Program-made: the position numbers and the translations under genes
NCBI GenBank assembly: GCA_014526335.1
Contig: JACTAT010000286.1
Coordinates: 248,001 to 312,000, forward strand
Length of the DNA: 64,000 nucleotides
Direction of reading: 5' to 3'
Origin: Chrysaora quinquecirrha
Lineage: Eukaryota > Cnidaria > Scyphozoa > Semaeostomeae > Pelagiidae
Part shown: positions 13,882 through 26,999 of the stretch, piece after piece
How positions within the stretch are numbered: the first letter of the stretch is position 1
How the letters are laid out: every line of letters begins with the position of its first letter
Notes under the pieces: model-generated
Databases searched by the model: none
Told to the model about the DNA's origin: nothing
The model's input: only the letters and a program-made list of their open reading frames with translations

Positions 13882-16198
13882 GTGTATAACCCTCATACCG
13901 TGCAGGAAGAGTAGACCGTTCGTTGCAACAGCTAATTAGTGAGCTTCAGAAGAGGTGGCTTAAGACTTTTCAACATATGAGACATTCTTGCACAGGGGAG
14001 ACCCTTTGTAGACAGGTAATGCTGCTCATCAAGGCCCCGTTAAGTTCGTGTTTTATTATTCGATCTTTTTGATGAACTAGGAAAGTAAACACACCATTAA
14101 CGAAATTTAAACCGCTTGAACAATTTTGTCGAACACTTTCAACCTAATTGTATAATTCTAATAAATGAGGTTCAGCAGTGTTTTCAGTTTCTTCAAGCAC
14201 TAGTGCAGTAAAATTAAAAGAAGGAAATGAACAACAATGAATGGGAAATGAGCTTGTTTTTCTGCTAGGTGTTTCAACTTTGTATGCTACTACGAAAAAA
14301 AGCACGACCTTTTGTTAGTACCATTTTGTTTGAATTCTGTTAGTTCTGTTCCTGATATATACCCATCATTTTCCATTTCCATATCAAATTCTCCAAATAC
14401 ATTGTCCAAATCCATATCTATTGAGTCAATAAATTCTTCAAACTGATGTTGATTGCATCCCATTTTCCATAAACTTTAATATGTTGATTTACGCAACGTC
14501 TTGTATAGTATTTTTCCCCTTTACAACAATAACATATGCATGGAAGTTCCATGCTTCAGTTAAAGATGAATTTCACGAATTTTCTGATCTCCAGACTCTC
14601 TGTCATGAATCACCGATGCAATCAATTTTCATGAAAAAAGTAGAGAAGAGCAGCAAGGTTTTCCTGGCCACGCCACACTGAACCAAAAATTGACATGCTT
14701 TCCCCTTGTTCTTAATTGTTTCTTATTGGATGTTTGATATGTGATTTCACAGCATGTTTTTGTCACAGGAACAGAGAGTCTCCAGGTGACAGCCAATCAG
14801 CAAGCCTCTTATAGTTCCGATATTCAACTAGCCATTAGCAGACTCGCATTCTCGCATTTAATTTAAATTTTTTGACAAATGTAAGTTGCAAGGGGGAGAA
14901 TTAGTGGTGACTCGTTTGAATTCCACAAAACGCAAAGTATTCTCCATTTTTGAAAACAAATATCTAACTGAAGTGGACATTAACAGAGAAAACGACATGC
15001 TACGACAGCAAGTTAATAATCTCCAGAGAGAAAACAGCGAACTCAGAACAAAGGCGGCATCAAAACAGCACCAACATCAGGTTTGAAAAGTTTCAATGGT
15101 AAGTAGAGAGTTGCTTGGTAGGCCTAACACCGTAATGTTCTATCTGATATTCTGTATTTTGCTCTCGATCAAGTTTTCGAGTAAACACTATAACAATGAT
15201 ATATTTTTAGTGCAGATTATTTTCAAGACAACTTTTAGTAGAAATGAAGAAATCGCAAGAAATATTGAAATCCAAAGAAAAGCTTAAGAGCACAATGAAG
15301 AACGAGTTGATGGCGCAAACCGAATATTACCAACGTTTGAGGAACTGATTACTTCCATCAGAACATATTTTCATAGTAGAAGTAGAGTTCTGGCTGTTAA
15401 AAATAGTCCAAGCAGAAGGCGTCACAAGAGAAACATGACAAAGTTCCATGTTGTGAATTTCGAAAGTCAACTATATCTGGCTCCTTTTCAGTTTATAATA
15501 TTTTTGCACCGTTTTTGGGAAAATTTGAATGGCAAGCTCGAATTTCTAATCAAGTGTCATGAAGTCAAAGGTAAATTTAAAAAAAGATGTCCTTGGAATT
15601 TTTCATTTGAAAGTCAGAAATGACATCATTCATTTTCACTTTTGTAGTCTATTTTGCTTGGAATTACAACTTGAGAATCAGAGGAACTGGAAGAAAGGCA
15701 TCTAGGGCAAAATAATAGGACAATCAGAGAATTCCACACGTTTTGCCCCTTGCTTCCAGCACCCCTGCTTACAATTTTTCATTGAAGGTTGTGAAACGAT
15801 TTCCCAAGGAGCAGTAAAAGTACCAATATGCCAGGGGAAAGTCAATCAAAGTGACCCTGAAGAAACAGCTAATTTTAAGAAACAAGTCTGCATCAAGAGT
15901 ATAGATGACATAAAAACACCGCCAAACACTGACGATGAAAAAGGAAGAACCCAACAAGAAGAAAGAAAGTTGGAAGGTCTTCAAAGAGGGTCAAAAGAGA
16001 GGGTTCTGCAGAATGAGAAACTCAGAGACAGTTTCAACAGGATCATGCCAGAAGAATACAGTCAGTGTGATGAAATTCAACTTTCTTGATGACTAATAAG
16101 ATTAAACAATGTTCATTATTCTTATCGTCTAATTAACACCACCCCTCTCAGACTCCAAAGACTATCTACAAACGCTCTGGTCAATGTCATGAGAAGCT
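13882..16198 (+). repeat. Array unit 7
   Basis: This is a full unit. It carries an 8-bp tandem duplication (ctcgcatt repeated) near 14846-14861 inside the TESLQV-type exon and shares five markers with unit 4. An A is missing near 15318 (gcgcaaaccg), which shifts the frame of the basic exon. Confidence 0.9.
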
Positions 16199-18443
16199 GT
16201 GTATAACCCTCATACAGTGCAGGAAGAGTAGACCGTTCGTTGCAACAGCTAATTAGTGAGCTTCAGAACAGGTGGCTTAAGACTTTTCAACATATGAGAC
16301 ATTCTTGCACAGGGGAGACCCTTTGTAGACAGGTAATGCTGCTCATCAAGACCCCGTTAAGTTCGTGTTTTATTATTCGATCTTTTTGATGAACTAGGAA
16401 AGTAAACACACCATTAACGAAATTTAAACCACTTGAACAATTTTGTCGAACACTTTCAACCTAATTGTATAATTCTAATAAATGAGGTTCAGCAGTGTTT
16501 TCAGTTTCTTCAAGCACTAGTGCAGTAAAAATTAAAAAGAAGGGAAATGAACAACAATGAATGGGAAATGAGCTTGTTTTTCTGCTAGGTGTTTCAACTT
16601 TGTATGCTACTACGAAAAAAAGCACGACCTTTTGTTAGTACCATTTTGTTTGAATTCTGTTAGTTCTGTTCCTGATATATACACATCATTTTCCATTTCC
16701 ATATCAAATTCTCCAAATACATTGTCCAAATCCATATCTATTGAGTCAATAAATTCTTCAAACTGATGTTGATTGCATCACATTTTCCATAAACTTCAAT
16801 ATGTTGATTTACGCAACGTCTTGTATAGTATTTTTCCCCTTTACAACAATAACATATGCAAGGAAGTTCCATGCCTCAGTTAAAGATGAATTTCACGAAT
16901 TTTCTGATCTCCAGACTCTCTGTCATGAATCACCGATGCAATCAATTTTCATGAAAAAAGTAGAGAAGAGCAGCAAGGTTTTCCTTGCCACGCCACACTG
17001 AACCAAAAATTGACATGCTTTCCCCTTGTTCTTAATTGTTTCTTATTGGATGTTTGATATGTGATTTCACAGCATGTTTTTGTCACAGGAACAGAGAGTC
17101 TCCAGGTGACAGCCAATCAGCAAGCCTCTTATAGTTCCGATATTCAACTAACCATTAGCAGACTCGCATTTAATTTAAATTTTTTGACAAATGTAAGTTG
17201 CGAGGGGGAAAATTAGTGGTGACTTGTTTGAATTCAACAAAACGCAAAGTATTCTCCATTTTTGAAAACAAATATCTAACTGAAGTGGACATTAACAGAG
17301 AAAACGACATGCTACGACAGCAAGTTAATAATCTCCAGCAAGAAAACAGCGAACTCAGAACAAAGGCGGCATCAAAACAGCACCAACATCAGGTTTGAAA
17401 AGTTTCAATGGTAAGTAGAGTCGAGTAAACACTATAACAATGATATATTTTTAGTGCAGATTATTTTCAAGACAACTTTTAGTAGAAATGAAGAAATCGC
17501 AAGAAATATTGAAATCCAAAGAAAAGCTTAAGAGCACAATGAAGAACGAGTTGATGGCGCAAAACCGAATATTACCAACGTTTGAGGAACTGATTACTTC
17601 CATCAGAACATATTTTCATAATAGAAGTAGAGTTCTGGCTGTTAAAAATAGTCCAAGCAGAAGGCGTCACAAGAGAAACATGACAAAGTTCCATGTTGTG
17701 AATTTCGAAAGTCAACTATATCTGGCTCCTTTTCAGTTTATAATATTTTTTGCACCGTTTTTTGGGAAAATTTGAATGGCAAGCTCGAATTTCTAATCAA
17801 GTGTCATGAAGTCAAAGGTAAATTTAAAAAAAGATGTCCTTGGAATTTTTCATTTGAAAGTCAGAAATGACATCATTCATTTTCACTTTTGTAGTCTATT
17901 TTGCTTGGAATTACAACTTGAGAATCAGAGGAACTGGAAGAAAGGCATCTAGGGCAAAATAATAGGACAATCAGAGAATTCCACACCTTTTGCCCCTTGC
18001 TTCCAGCACCCCTGCTTACAATTTTTCATTGAAGGTTGTGAAACGATTTCCCAAGGAGCAGTAAAAGTACCAATATGCCAGGGGAAAGTCAATCAAAGTG
18101 ACCCTGAAGAAACAGCTAATTTTAAGAAACAAGTCTGCATCAAGAGTATAGATGACATAAAAACACCGCCAAACACTGATGATGAAAAGGAAGAACCCAA
18201 CAAGAAGAAAGAAAGTTGGAAGGTCTTCAAAGAGGGTCAAAGAGAGGGTTCTGCAGAATGAGAAACTCAGAGACAGTTTCAACAGGATCATGCCAGAAGA
18301 ATACAGTCAGTGTGATGAAATTCAACTTTCTTGACGACTAATAAGATTAAACAATGTTCATTATTCTTATCGTCTAATTAACACCACCCCTCTCAGACTC
18401 CAAAGACTATCTACAAACGCTCTGGTCAATGTCATGAGAAGCT
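16199..18443 (+). repeat. Array unit 8 (68-bp deletion)
   Basis: This is the shortest unit. Between gtaagtagag (about 17410) and tcgagtaaac it lacks 68 bp that every other full unit has. The loss lies wholly inside the predicted intron between the leucine-zipper exon and the basic exon, leaving the exons intact. Its 5' part shares markers with units 1 and 9. Confidence 0.9.
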
Positions 18444-20755
18444 GTGTATAACCCTCATACAGTGCAGGAAGAGTAGACCGTTCGTTGCAACAGCTAATTA
18501 GTGAGCTTCAGAACAGGTGGCTTAAGACTTTTCAACATATGAGACATTCTTGCACAGGGGAGACCCTTTGTAGACAGGTAATGCTGCTAATCAAGACCCC
18601 GTTAAGTTCCTGTTTTATTATTCGATCTTTTTGATGAACTAGGAAAGTAAACACACCATTAACGAAATTTAAACCACTTGAACAATTTTGTCGAACACTT
18701 TCAACCTAATTGTATAATTCTAATAAATGAGGTTCAGCAGTGTTTTCAGTTTCTTCAAGCACTAGTGCAGTAAAAATTAAAAGAAGGAAATGAACAACAA
18801 TGAATGGGAAATGAGCTTGTTTTTCTGCTAGGTGTTTCAACTTTGTATGCTACTACGAAAAAAAGCACGACCTTTTGTTAGTACCATTTTGTTTGAATTC
18901 TGTTAGTTCTGTTCCTGATATATACACATCATTTTCCATTTCCATATCAAATTCTCCAAATACATTGTCCAAATCCATATCTATTGAGTCAATAAATTCT
19001 TCAAACTGATTTTGATTGCATCACATTTTCCATAAACTTCAATATGTTGATTTACGCGACGTCTTGTATAGTATTTTTCCCCTTTACAACAATAACATAT
19101 GCATGGAAGTTCCATGCTTCAGTTAAAGATGAATTTCACGAATTTTCTGATCTCCAGACTCTTTGTCATGAATCATGGATGCAATCAATTTTCATGAAAA
19201 AAGTAGAGAAGAGCAGCAAGGTTTTCCTTGCCACGCCACACTGAACCAAAAATTGACATGCTTTCCCCTTGTTCTTAATTGTTTCTTATTTGATGTTTGA
19301 TATGTGATTTCACAGCATGTTTTTGTCACAGGAACAGAGAGTCTCCAGGTGACAGCCAATCAGCAAGCCTCTTATAGTTCCGATATTCAACTAACCATTA
19401 GCAGACTCGCATTTAATTTAAATTTTTTGACAAATGTAAGTTGCGAGGGGGAGAATTAGTGGTGACTCGTTTGAATTCCACAAAACGCAAAGTATTCTCC
19501 ATTTTTGAAAACAAATATCTAACTGAAGTGGACATTAACAGAGAAAACGACATGCTACGACAGCAAGTTAATAATCTCCAGGAAGAAAACAGCGAACTCA
19601 GAACAAAGGCGGCATCAAAACAGCACCAACATCAGGTTTGAAAAGTTTCAATGGTAAGTAGAGAGTTGCTTGGTAGGCCTAACACCGTAATGTTCTATCT
19701 GATATTCTGTATTTTGCTCTCGATCAAGTTTTCGAGTAAACACTATAACAATGATATATTTTTAGTGCAGATTATTTTCAAGACAACTTTTAGTAGAAAT
19801 GAAGAAATCGCAAGAAATATTGAAATCCAAAGAAAAGCTTAAGAGCACAATGAAGAACAAGTTGATGGCGCAAAACCGAATATTACCAACGTTTGAGGAA
19901 CTGATTACTTCCATCAGAACATATTTTCATAATAGAAGTAGAGTTCTGGCTGTTAAAAATAGTCCAAGCAGAAGGCGTCACAAGAGAAACATGACAAAGT
20001 TCCATGTTGTGAATTTCGAAAGTCAACTATATCTGGCTCCTTTTCAGTTTATAATATTTTTTGCACCGTTTTTTGGGAAAATTTGAATGGCAAGCTCGAA
20101 TTTCTAATCAAGTGTCATGAAGTCAAAGGTAAATTTAAAAAAAGATGTCCTTGGAATTTTTCAATTGAAAGTCAGAAATGACATCATTCATTTTCACTTT
20201 TGTAGTCTATTTTGCTTGGAATTACAACTTGAGAATCAGAGGAACTGGAAGAAAGGCATCTAGGGCAAAATAATAGGACAATCAGAGAATTCCACACTTT
20301 TTGCCCCTTGCTTCCTGCACCCCTGCTTACAATTTTTCATTGAAGGTTGTGAAACGTCTTCCCAAGGAGCAGTAAAAGTACCAATATGCCAGGGGAAAGT
20401 CAATCAAAGTGACCCTGAAGAAACAGCTAATTTTAAGAAACAAGTCTGTATCAAGAGTATAGATGACATAAAAACACCGCCAAACACTGATGATGAAAAA
20501 GGAAGAACCCAACAAGAAGAAAGAAAGTTGGAAGGTCTTCAAAGAGGGTCAAAAGAGAGGGTTCTGCAGAATGAGAAACTCAGAGACAGTTTCAACAGGA
20601 TCATGCAGAAGAATACAGTCAGTGTGATGGAGTTCACCTTCATTAGAAACTAATAAGATTAAACAATGTTCATTATTCTTATTGTCTAATTAACACCACC
20701 CCTCTCAGACTCCAAAGACTATCGACAAACGCTCTGGTCAATGTCATGAGAAAAT
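18444..20755 (+). repeat. Array unit 9
   Basis: This is the last of the closely similar units. Its private changes are aatcatggatgc near 19171, gaacaagttg near 19855 and aacgtcttccc near 20352. Its final 130 bp already resemble diverged unit 10 (ttcattagaaac; aaaatgtgtagaac follows), so the homogenised block ends here. Confidence 0.9.
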
Positions 20756-23078
20756 GTGTAGAACTCTCATACAGCGCAGGAAGAGTAGACCGTTTGTTGC
20801 AACAGCTAATTAGTGAGCGTCAGAACAGGTGGCTTAAGACTTTCCCCTATATGAGTAATTCTTGAACAGGGGAGACCATTTGTAGACAGGTAAGGCTGCT
20901 CATCAAGTCCCCCCTTAAGTACGTGTTTTTTATTATTTGATCTTTTTGATGAACTAGGAAAGTAAACACACCATTAATGAAATTTAAACCACTCGTAAAA
21001 TTTTGTGGAACACTTTCAACCTAATTGTATAATTCTAATAAATGAGGTTCAGCAGTGTTTTCAGTTTCTTCAAGCTCTGATGCTGTAAAAATTAAAAAGA
21101 AGAGAAATGAGCGACAATGAATGGGAAATGAGCATGTTTTTCTGCTAGGTGTTACGACTTTGTATGCTAGTACGAAAAAAAGAACGACCTTTGGTAAGCA
21201 CCATTTTGTTTGAATTCTTTTGGTTCTGTTCCTGATATATACTGATCATTTTCCATTTCCATATCGAATTCTCCAAATACATTGTCCAAATCCATATCCA
21301 TTGAGTCATTAAATTCTTCAGACTGATGTTGATTGCATTGTATTTTCCATAAACTTCAATATCTTGATTTACATAACGTCTGGTATAGTATTTTTCCCCT
21401 TTACAACAATAACACATGCATAGAAGTTCCATGCTTCAGTTAAAGATGAATTTCACGAATTTTCTGATCTCCAGACTCTCTGTCATGAATCACCGATGCA
21501 ATCAATTTTCATGAAAAAAGTAGAGAAGAGCAGTAAGGTTTTCCTTGCCACGCCACACTGAACCAAGAATTGACATGCTTTCCCCTTGTTCTTAATTGTT
21601 TCTTATTTGATGTTTGATATGTGATTTCACAGCATGTTTTTTGTCAGAGGAACAGAGAGTCTCCAGGTGACAGCCAATCAGCAAGCCTCTTATAGTTCCG
21701 ATATTCAACTAACCATTTGCAGACCCGCATTTAATTTAAATTTTTTGACAAATGTTAGTTGCGAGGGGAGAGTTAGTGGTGACTCGTTTGAATTCTACGA
21801 ATTGTAAAGTATTCTCCGTTTTTCAAAACAAATATCTAACTGAAGTGGACTTTTCCAGAGAAAACGACATGCTACGACAGCAAGTTAAGAATCTCCAGAA
21901 AGAAAACAGCGAACTCAGAACAAAGGCGGCATCAAAACAGCACCAATATCCGGTTTGAAAAGTTTCAATGGTAAGTAGAGAGTAGCTTGGTAGGCCTAGC
22001 AGCGTAATGTTCTTTCTAATATTCTGTATTCCACTGTCGATCAAGTTTTCGAGTAAACATTATAATGATGATATATTTTTAGTGCAGATTACTTTGAAGA
22101 CAACTTTTAGTAGAAATGAAGAAATCGCAAGAAATATTAGAATCCAAAGAAAAGCTTATGAGCACAATGAAGAATGAGTTGATGGGGCGAAACTGAATAC
22201 TACCAACGTTTGAGGAACTGATTACTTCCATCAGAACATATTTTCATAATAGAAGTAGAGGTGTGGCTGTTAAAAATAGTCCAAGCAAGAGGCGTCACAA
22301 GAGAAACATGACAAAGTTACATGTTGTGAATTTTGTAAGTCAACTATATCTGGCTCCTTTTCTGTTTATAATATTTTTGGCACCGTTTTTTGGGAAAATT
22401 TGAATGGCAAGCTCGAATTTCGAATCAAGTGTCATGAGGTCAAAGGTAAATTTAAAAAAAAAGATGTGCTTTGAAATTATTCAATTGAAAGTCAGAAATG
22501 ACATCATTCATTTTCACTTTTCTTAGTTTATTTTGCTTGGAATTACAATTTGCAGAATCAGAGGCACTGGAAGAAAGGCATTTAGACCAAAAAAATAGGA
22601 CAATCAGATAATTCCACAATTTTTGCCCCTTGCTTCCAGCACCTCTGCTTACAATTTTTCATTGAAAGTTGTGAAACGATTTCTCAAGGAGCAGTAAAAG
22701 TAGCAATATGAAAGGGGAAAGTCAATCAAAGTGACCCTGAAGAAATAGCCAATTCTAAGAAACAAGTCTGTATCAAGACTATAGATGACATAAAAACACC
22801 GCCAAACACTGATGATGAAGAAGGAAGAACCCAACAAGAAGAAAGAAAGTTGGAAGGTCTTCAAAGAGGGTTAAAAGAGAGGGTTCTGCAGAATGAGAAA
22901 CTCAAAGACAGTTTCAACAGGATCATGCCAGAAGAATACAGTCATTGTGATGAAATTCAACTTCCTTAGAAACTAATAAGATTAAACAATGTTCATTATT
23001 TTTATCGTCTAATTAACACCACCCCTCTCAGACTCTAAAGACTATGGAAGAACGCTCTGGTCAATGTCATGAGAAGAT
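20756..23078 (+). repeat. Array unit 10 (diverged edge unit)
   Basis: This unit is alignable throughout but far more diverged than units 1-9. It keeps an open frame across its start (VMRKCVELSYSAGRVDR, near 20740-20800) where units 1-9 have TAA. It also has gaattttgtaagt near 22335, a canonical splice donor where units 1-9 read gaatttcgaaagt. It has its own stop in the basic exon (TGA near 22193), so it is not a working gene either. Confidence 0.9.
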
Positions 23079-23339
23079 GTGTAGAACCCTTATACAGCAC
23101 AGGAAGAGTAGACCGTTCGTTGCAACAGCTAATTAGTTAGCCTCAAAACAGGTGGCCTAAGACTATTCCATATATGAGAAATTCTTGAACACCGGACACC
23201 CTTCGTAGCCAGGTAATGCTGCTCATCAAGGCCCGTCAAGTTCGTGTTTTATTATTCGATCTTTTTCATGAACTAGGAAAGTAAACACACCATTAACAAA
23301 AGTTAAACCACTGAACAATTTCGTCGAGCACTTTCAACC
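23079..23339 (+). repeat. Array unit 11 (partial)
   Basis: Only the first 261 bp of a unit are present. Homology ends after gagcactttcaacc, where other units continue taattgtata, and unrelated sequence begins with aaaagtagcac. This is the right boundary of the array. Confidence 0.88.
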
Positions 23340-23683
23340 AAAAGTAGCACATCTTTCAAACAACTAATTTCTTATTTTAATTGTAGAAATGGGAGGAATT
23401 CATGAAATACTAATACATTATCCAATAAACTGCAAGATGCAAGAATTTTTCCAAAAAAATAATAAAAGAGAAGAAGAACAAGATAAAATTTCAAAAAGAA
23501 TTTTGGACAAATGACTGGGACGCTGACATACTGCAGTTAAATCAGTGGGAGCAGGAAATTGCCATGGTCAAACTAATGCTAAATAGCATTTTGTATTAAA
23601 TTGTTTATATGTTGTTAATTCTTTATATGTTGTTTATATGTTATATATTCTATATATTGTTTATATGTTTATATTTATATTGA
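23340..23683. other. Unique spacer with AT-rich tract
   Basis: This joins the array to the next gene remnant. The part 23595-23680 is a degenerate ATATGTT/TTTATATG simple repeat. I see no gene here. Confidence 0.6.
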
Positions 23684-23861
23684 TTGCAAGAAAAACAGTT
23701 ATTCCTCTACATTCGTGAAACTTCAACTAACATTCAATTTACCCAATTTCTTCTAAAAATTTATAATGTTCTTTTAATTCATCTAATGGGTTGTGCGATG
23801 TTGCTTTCGGCACTCCAAATCGTTCAAGAGGAAACCATAACATACCAGTTGCTTGAGAGCT

Positions 23862-26800
23862 TCATACGTGATTTTATGTGCTCCGATGCACCAATTGTAC
23901 TGTTTGCCACTGAAGACTCCATTAACAGAACCAGCTGGCACTGTCTCTGACTCTGAATAAAAATGTACAAATATGTACAAATTATGAATAAAAATGTTAG
24001 GGCATCTGTTCAGAACTCAAAAACGTGCACTCAATTAGCATAGTTGAGGAATTGGTGATGAATCCCAAATTCTTTGATATGATAGAAAATCTTACCTGAA
24101 GACCTGCTTTGCCAAATCTACAGCTGATCCCCCAGCCTGACAACAAATTTCTTGATATACTCCTCCATCGAACCTGTTGTATTTTTGCATATACAGCTTC
24201 ATCAAAGACAAACACAGAACACTGAATATCCAACTTCGCCATTATGTCAAAGCTTCTGGTCAGTATTGCTTTGATAGTCGATATCTCTGTGACCAGGGCA
24301 TCAATAACAGGCAGATATGCAATATGGGACACCCTAGTTGGCTTTTCTGAAATTACAGAATTGTAACCAGTCCAACCTGGAAGTAACCCATTCTCTGTAT
24401 TTCCTATTTTTTTGCATGCTACATATGGAAAATCTATGATTTGACTTTGAGAAAGGACACCTTAATGCTTGGAGAGTTCTATGTCAATCGTATTGGCAAC
24501 TGCATGGAAATTTGGTGACTCTTTCTTACCTAGGTAGTATGGCTCAATTGCATGTGGTACTTACTTCATACTTCGAATTGACTTTTTGATTGGGACAATG
24601 CTTTCTGAACTTGAATGCAGCTGACTGAGATCTCTCTGTTGTTGAATTATTATTGCATTTATCATGTGTGTTGTTCCAGAACCAGTCTGTGTTTCTTCTC
24701 GGAAATCAATGTTGTGCCTAACCATTGTTGTAAATGTATTTTTCACAATACCATTTGGCATGATAACATCAGTATTTAGTTGCTGATATGCTAGAGCAGT
24801 ATCCAATGACAAAATTGCTGAATGGGAAGCAGCATTCTCAAACCCATTGAGTGTCATTTTTCATTTGTCTGACAGCCATTCCAAAGCATAGTGCTTGAAG
24901 CTATATGATGTCGTGTGCAATTGATAAGACTTTTATCTGGTCTTTTTCTGGGAGTTATATTTGCACATGGGATCTCTATTTGCCAGCTGCCGAAGAATTT
25001 TGGGCATTCTGATTCACAGTTTTGAATGAGGAGTGGTGCATGGAACAAGGTTCCACTGTCATCTTTTGAACTTTGGTATTCCAATGGAATATCATCTTCC
25101 AACTCATAGTCTCTGTCATCGGTCTCGTACCAACCCAACAGAAAGATCTTCACAGAACACCAATTCACTTTTGTTTCTGTGACCAGGTGTGTGAAAGACA
25201 AGTTGTTGAGAGTGGTTTTTCAACCTCTGTTTGAGGCGAAAAGCTCTATAATTGGATGCATCTCCATCTTCTGTATGAGAGACAATCATTTGTAATTTAT
25301 GGTACAGTTTACTCATAAACATAACCTTTTTATTATCGATAATTTTCTTCTGTACGATCTCGTCACACTTTATTTTGAATGACTCCTGATATAGCTGTAT
25401 TGGTGGCTGATCATTCACTTCAAAATTTAAGAAATTTGTGTGACTCATACAGCAATTCCTTTGATAACATACTTCAGCAGCCACACAGTCAACATCTCTA
25501 ATGTGGATAAGGATTGATTCATCCTCTATCTTCTTTTCAGCTGACCTCAGTTTTCCAGCATTAATTGTTTGGCACTGAGTCAATGCCTGTTTCTAAAGCT
25601 TTATCTTTAACTTCTGCTGTACTTATGACGTTTTGCATGAATTCCAACCAGTTTGGTGTAACAGTTGACAAAGATTTCATAAATCAAGTGGAATGCCAAA
25701 GAAAATCGTAGCTCCATTCTGGTGGCAATGTGTATGGTGACTTTAACTGCATTATTGGTTGCAATTTGAAATTCAAGTGACCTTTCATGCTTGATCCAAG
25801 ATAATTTATTACAGGAATTCCATACTCTTGGACAAACGATGTTGTGGGTTGCCTTTTATTTAATCTGTTAATGGTATGGATTCTTCTACTCTCTTCAGCA
25901 TAGCTGGTCATTGAAATAATAGCCATCCCGTGAGATGTTCTTTTACCAGTAAGTGTTATGATGTTGTGATCGACATTGTCTGCAGACCATTGCGTGAAAG
26001 ATCAAATATTTCTTTCATAGACAGCTTCGTTATCGTGATTTTTTGAATGTTCAATGGCAGATTGCTTGTAACGTAGTACTTCATCAGAACTAACATATAA
26101 CCCCAATTTTGCAAGGCAGTTCAGGAGCCAATTAGAGCCAAACAATTTCTCCAGTTCTACTTCCAATCTTAATGGCACTGGGCATAAAAGGTTTTTGGTT
26201 TTGCAGCTTGTACAATTCACTGTCAAATTGACATTTAGATCTTTTTAAATACTTTGGGGAATAAGATGCATATTGTCCTTTGCAATCGTCTGTCATTCTG
26301 TCCTTAATCTCTGCAATTGTATGCCACTCACAATCTCCTTCTCTTTCCAGCCATTCACATACACTATTGAAACTTTCTTGCAAACTTTTGTCAACTGGTT
26401 TTACTTTTCTGTTTGTCACTTGTTCGCTTCAACCTAAATTTTGTCATGCAAGCAAAATAATAAATAGCTTCTTCTGCCACAAGGTCATTGCAACTCTCAA
26501 GCCTTCCTAATACAGTTTTACCCCACTCATCCTCTCTTTCCCTGGCACAAATAATCTAATTTCCCCATAAGGGTAAAGTCATCACTCTTACAATACTGCC
26601 CTTTTCCGCATGTTTAAAACCAGACAGCTAACAGCAAAGAAAACAATGTTCTTTCCAATTGAATATGTTATCCATTGAAGATCATAACCTTTTTGTTAAT
26701 TCAGACTCCTTGCTCTGTACATTCTTTCCCTTGTCGATGACTTTTCTTTGGCAGTCAAAATGTACAAACATTTTCTTCCCGGCATCCACCACTTCCTGCA

Positions 26801-26990
26801 GTTCTGTTGCCAGGTTAAACATACTTCGTTCCTTGCTCTCTCGAAGCAAAGTTTCATATCCCATTTTCTTAATTACAGTTGGGGTTTTTGTGAACTTTTC
26901 TTTGCATAAAACGCAATTTTCGTTAGCTGCAGATGATTTCATCATGTTAGTTAAAGATTCGATCAAACTAGTGTCTGACAGGTTGAGCAT
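23862..26990 (-). pseudogene. Broken member of a large cnidarian-type family of unknown function
   Basis: Fragments in order along the minus strand are: a Cys-rich start (26990-26682; CVLCKEKF ... FVHFDCQRKV, a probable zinc motif); KSLQESFNSVCEWLEREGDCEW with YSPKYLKR (26419-26230); LEKLFGSNWLLNCLAKLG (about 26160-26080); 25926-25684; 25583-25116; 25201-24854; 24857-24561; DALVTEISTIKAILTRS with FVFDEAVYAKIQQVRW (about 24300-24160); and a last exon about 23862-23965 (GKQYNWCIGAHKITYEAL, acceptor ttattcag, donor gtatgt). The fragments overlap in different frames and need several frameshifts, so the copy is dead. I recall such long multi-copy proteins from coral and hydroid gene sets, usually unnamed. 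The function is unknown, and a transposon link is only a guess. Confidence 0.6.
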
Positions 26991-26999
26991 CGTTACGCA

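Larger units (their letters stand above)
1..23339 (+). repeat. Macrosatellite array of ~2.31 kb units
   Basis: The landmark gtgtataaccctcatac (or its diverged form) recurs at 1, 2317, 4632, 6943, 9253, 11564, 13882, 16199, 18444, 20756 and 23079, giving periods of 2316, 2315, 2311, 2310, 2311, 2318, 2317, 2245, 2312 and 2323. All units are head-to-tail. Units 1-9 differ by scattered substitutions and one-base indels, whereas unit 10 and partial unit 11 differ far more. Homology stops at about 23339. The array runs off the left edge, so its true length is unknown. Each unit contains exon-like coding stretches with good splice signals, so it began as a gene or gene fragment rather than as simple satellite DNA. 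Confidence 0.97.

Noticed and set aside
1..23339. CRISPR-like or viral tandem array
   Set aside because: The units are 2.3 kb with intron-like structure in a eukaryotic context. There are no short spaced repeats.
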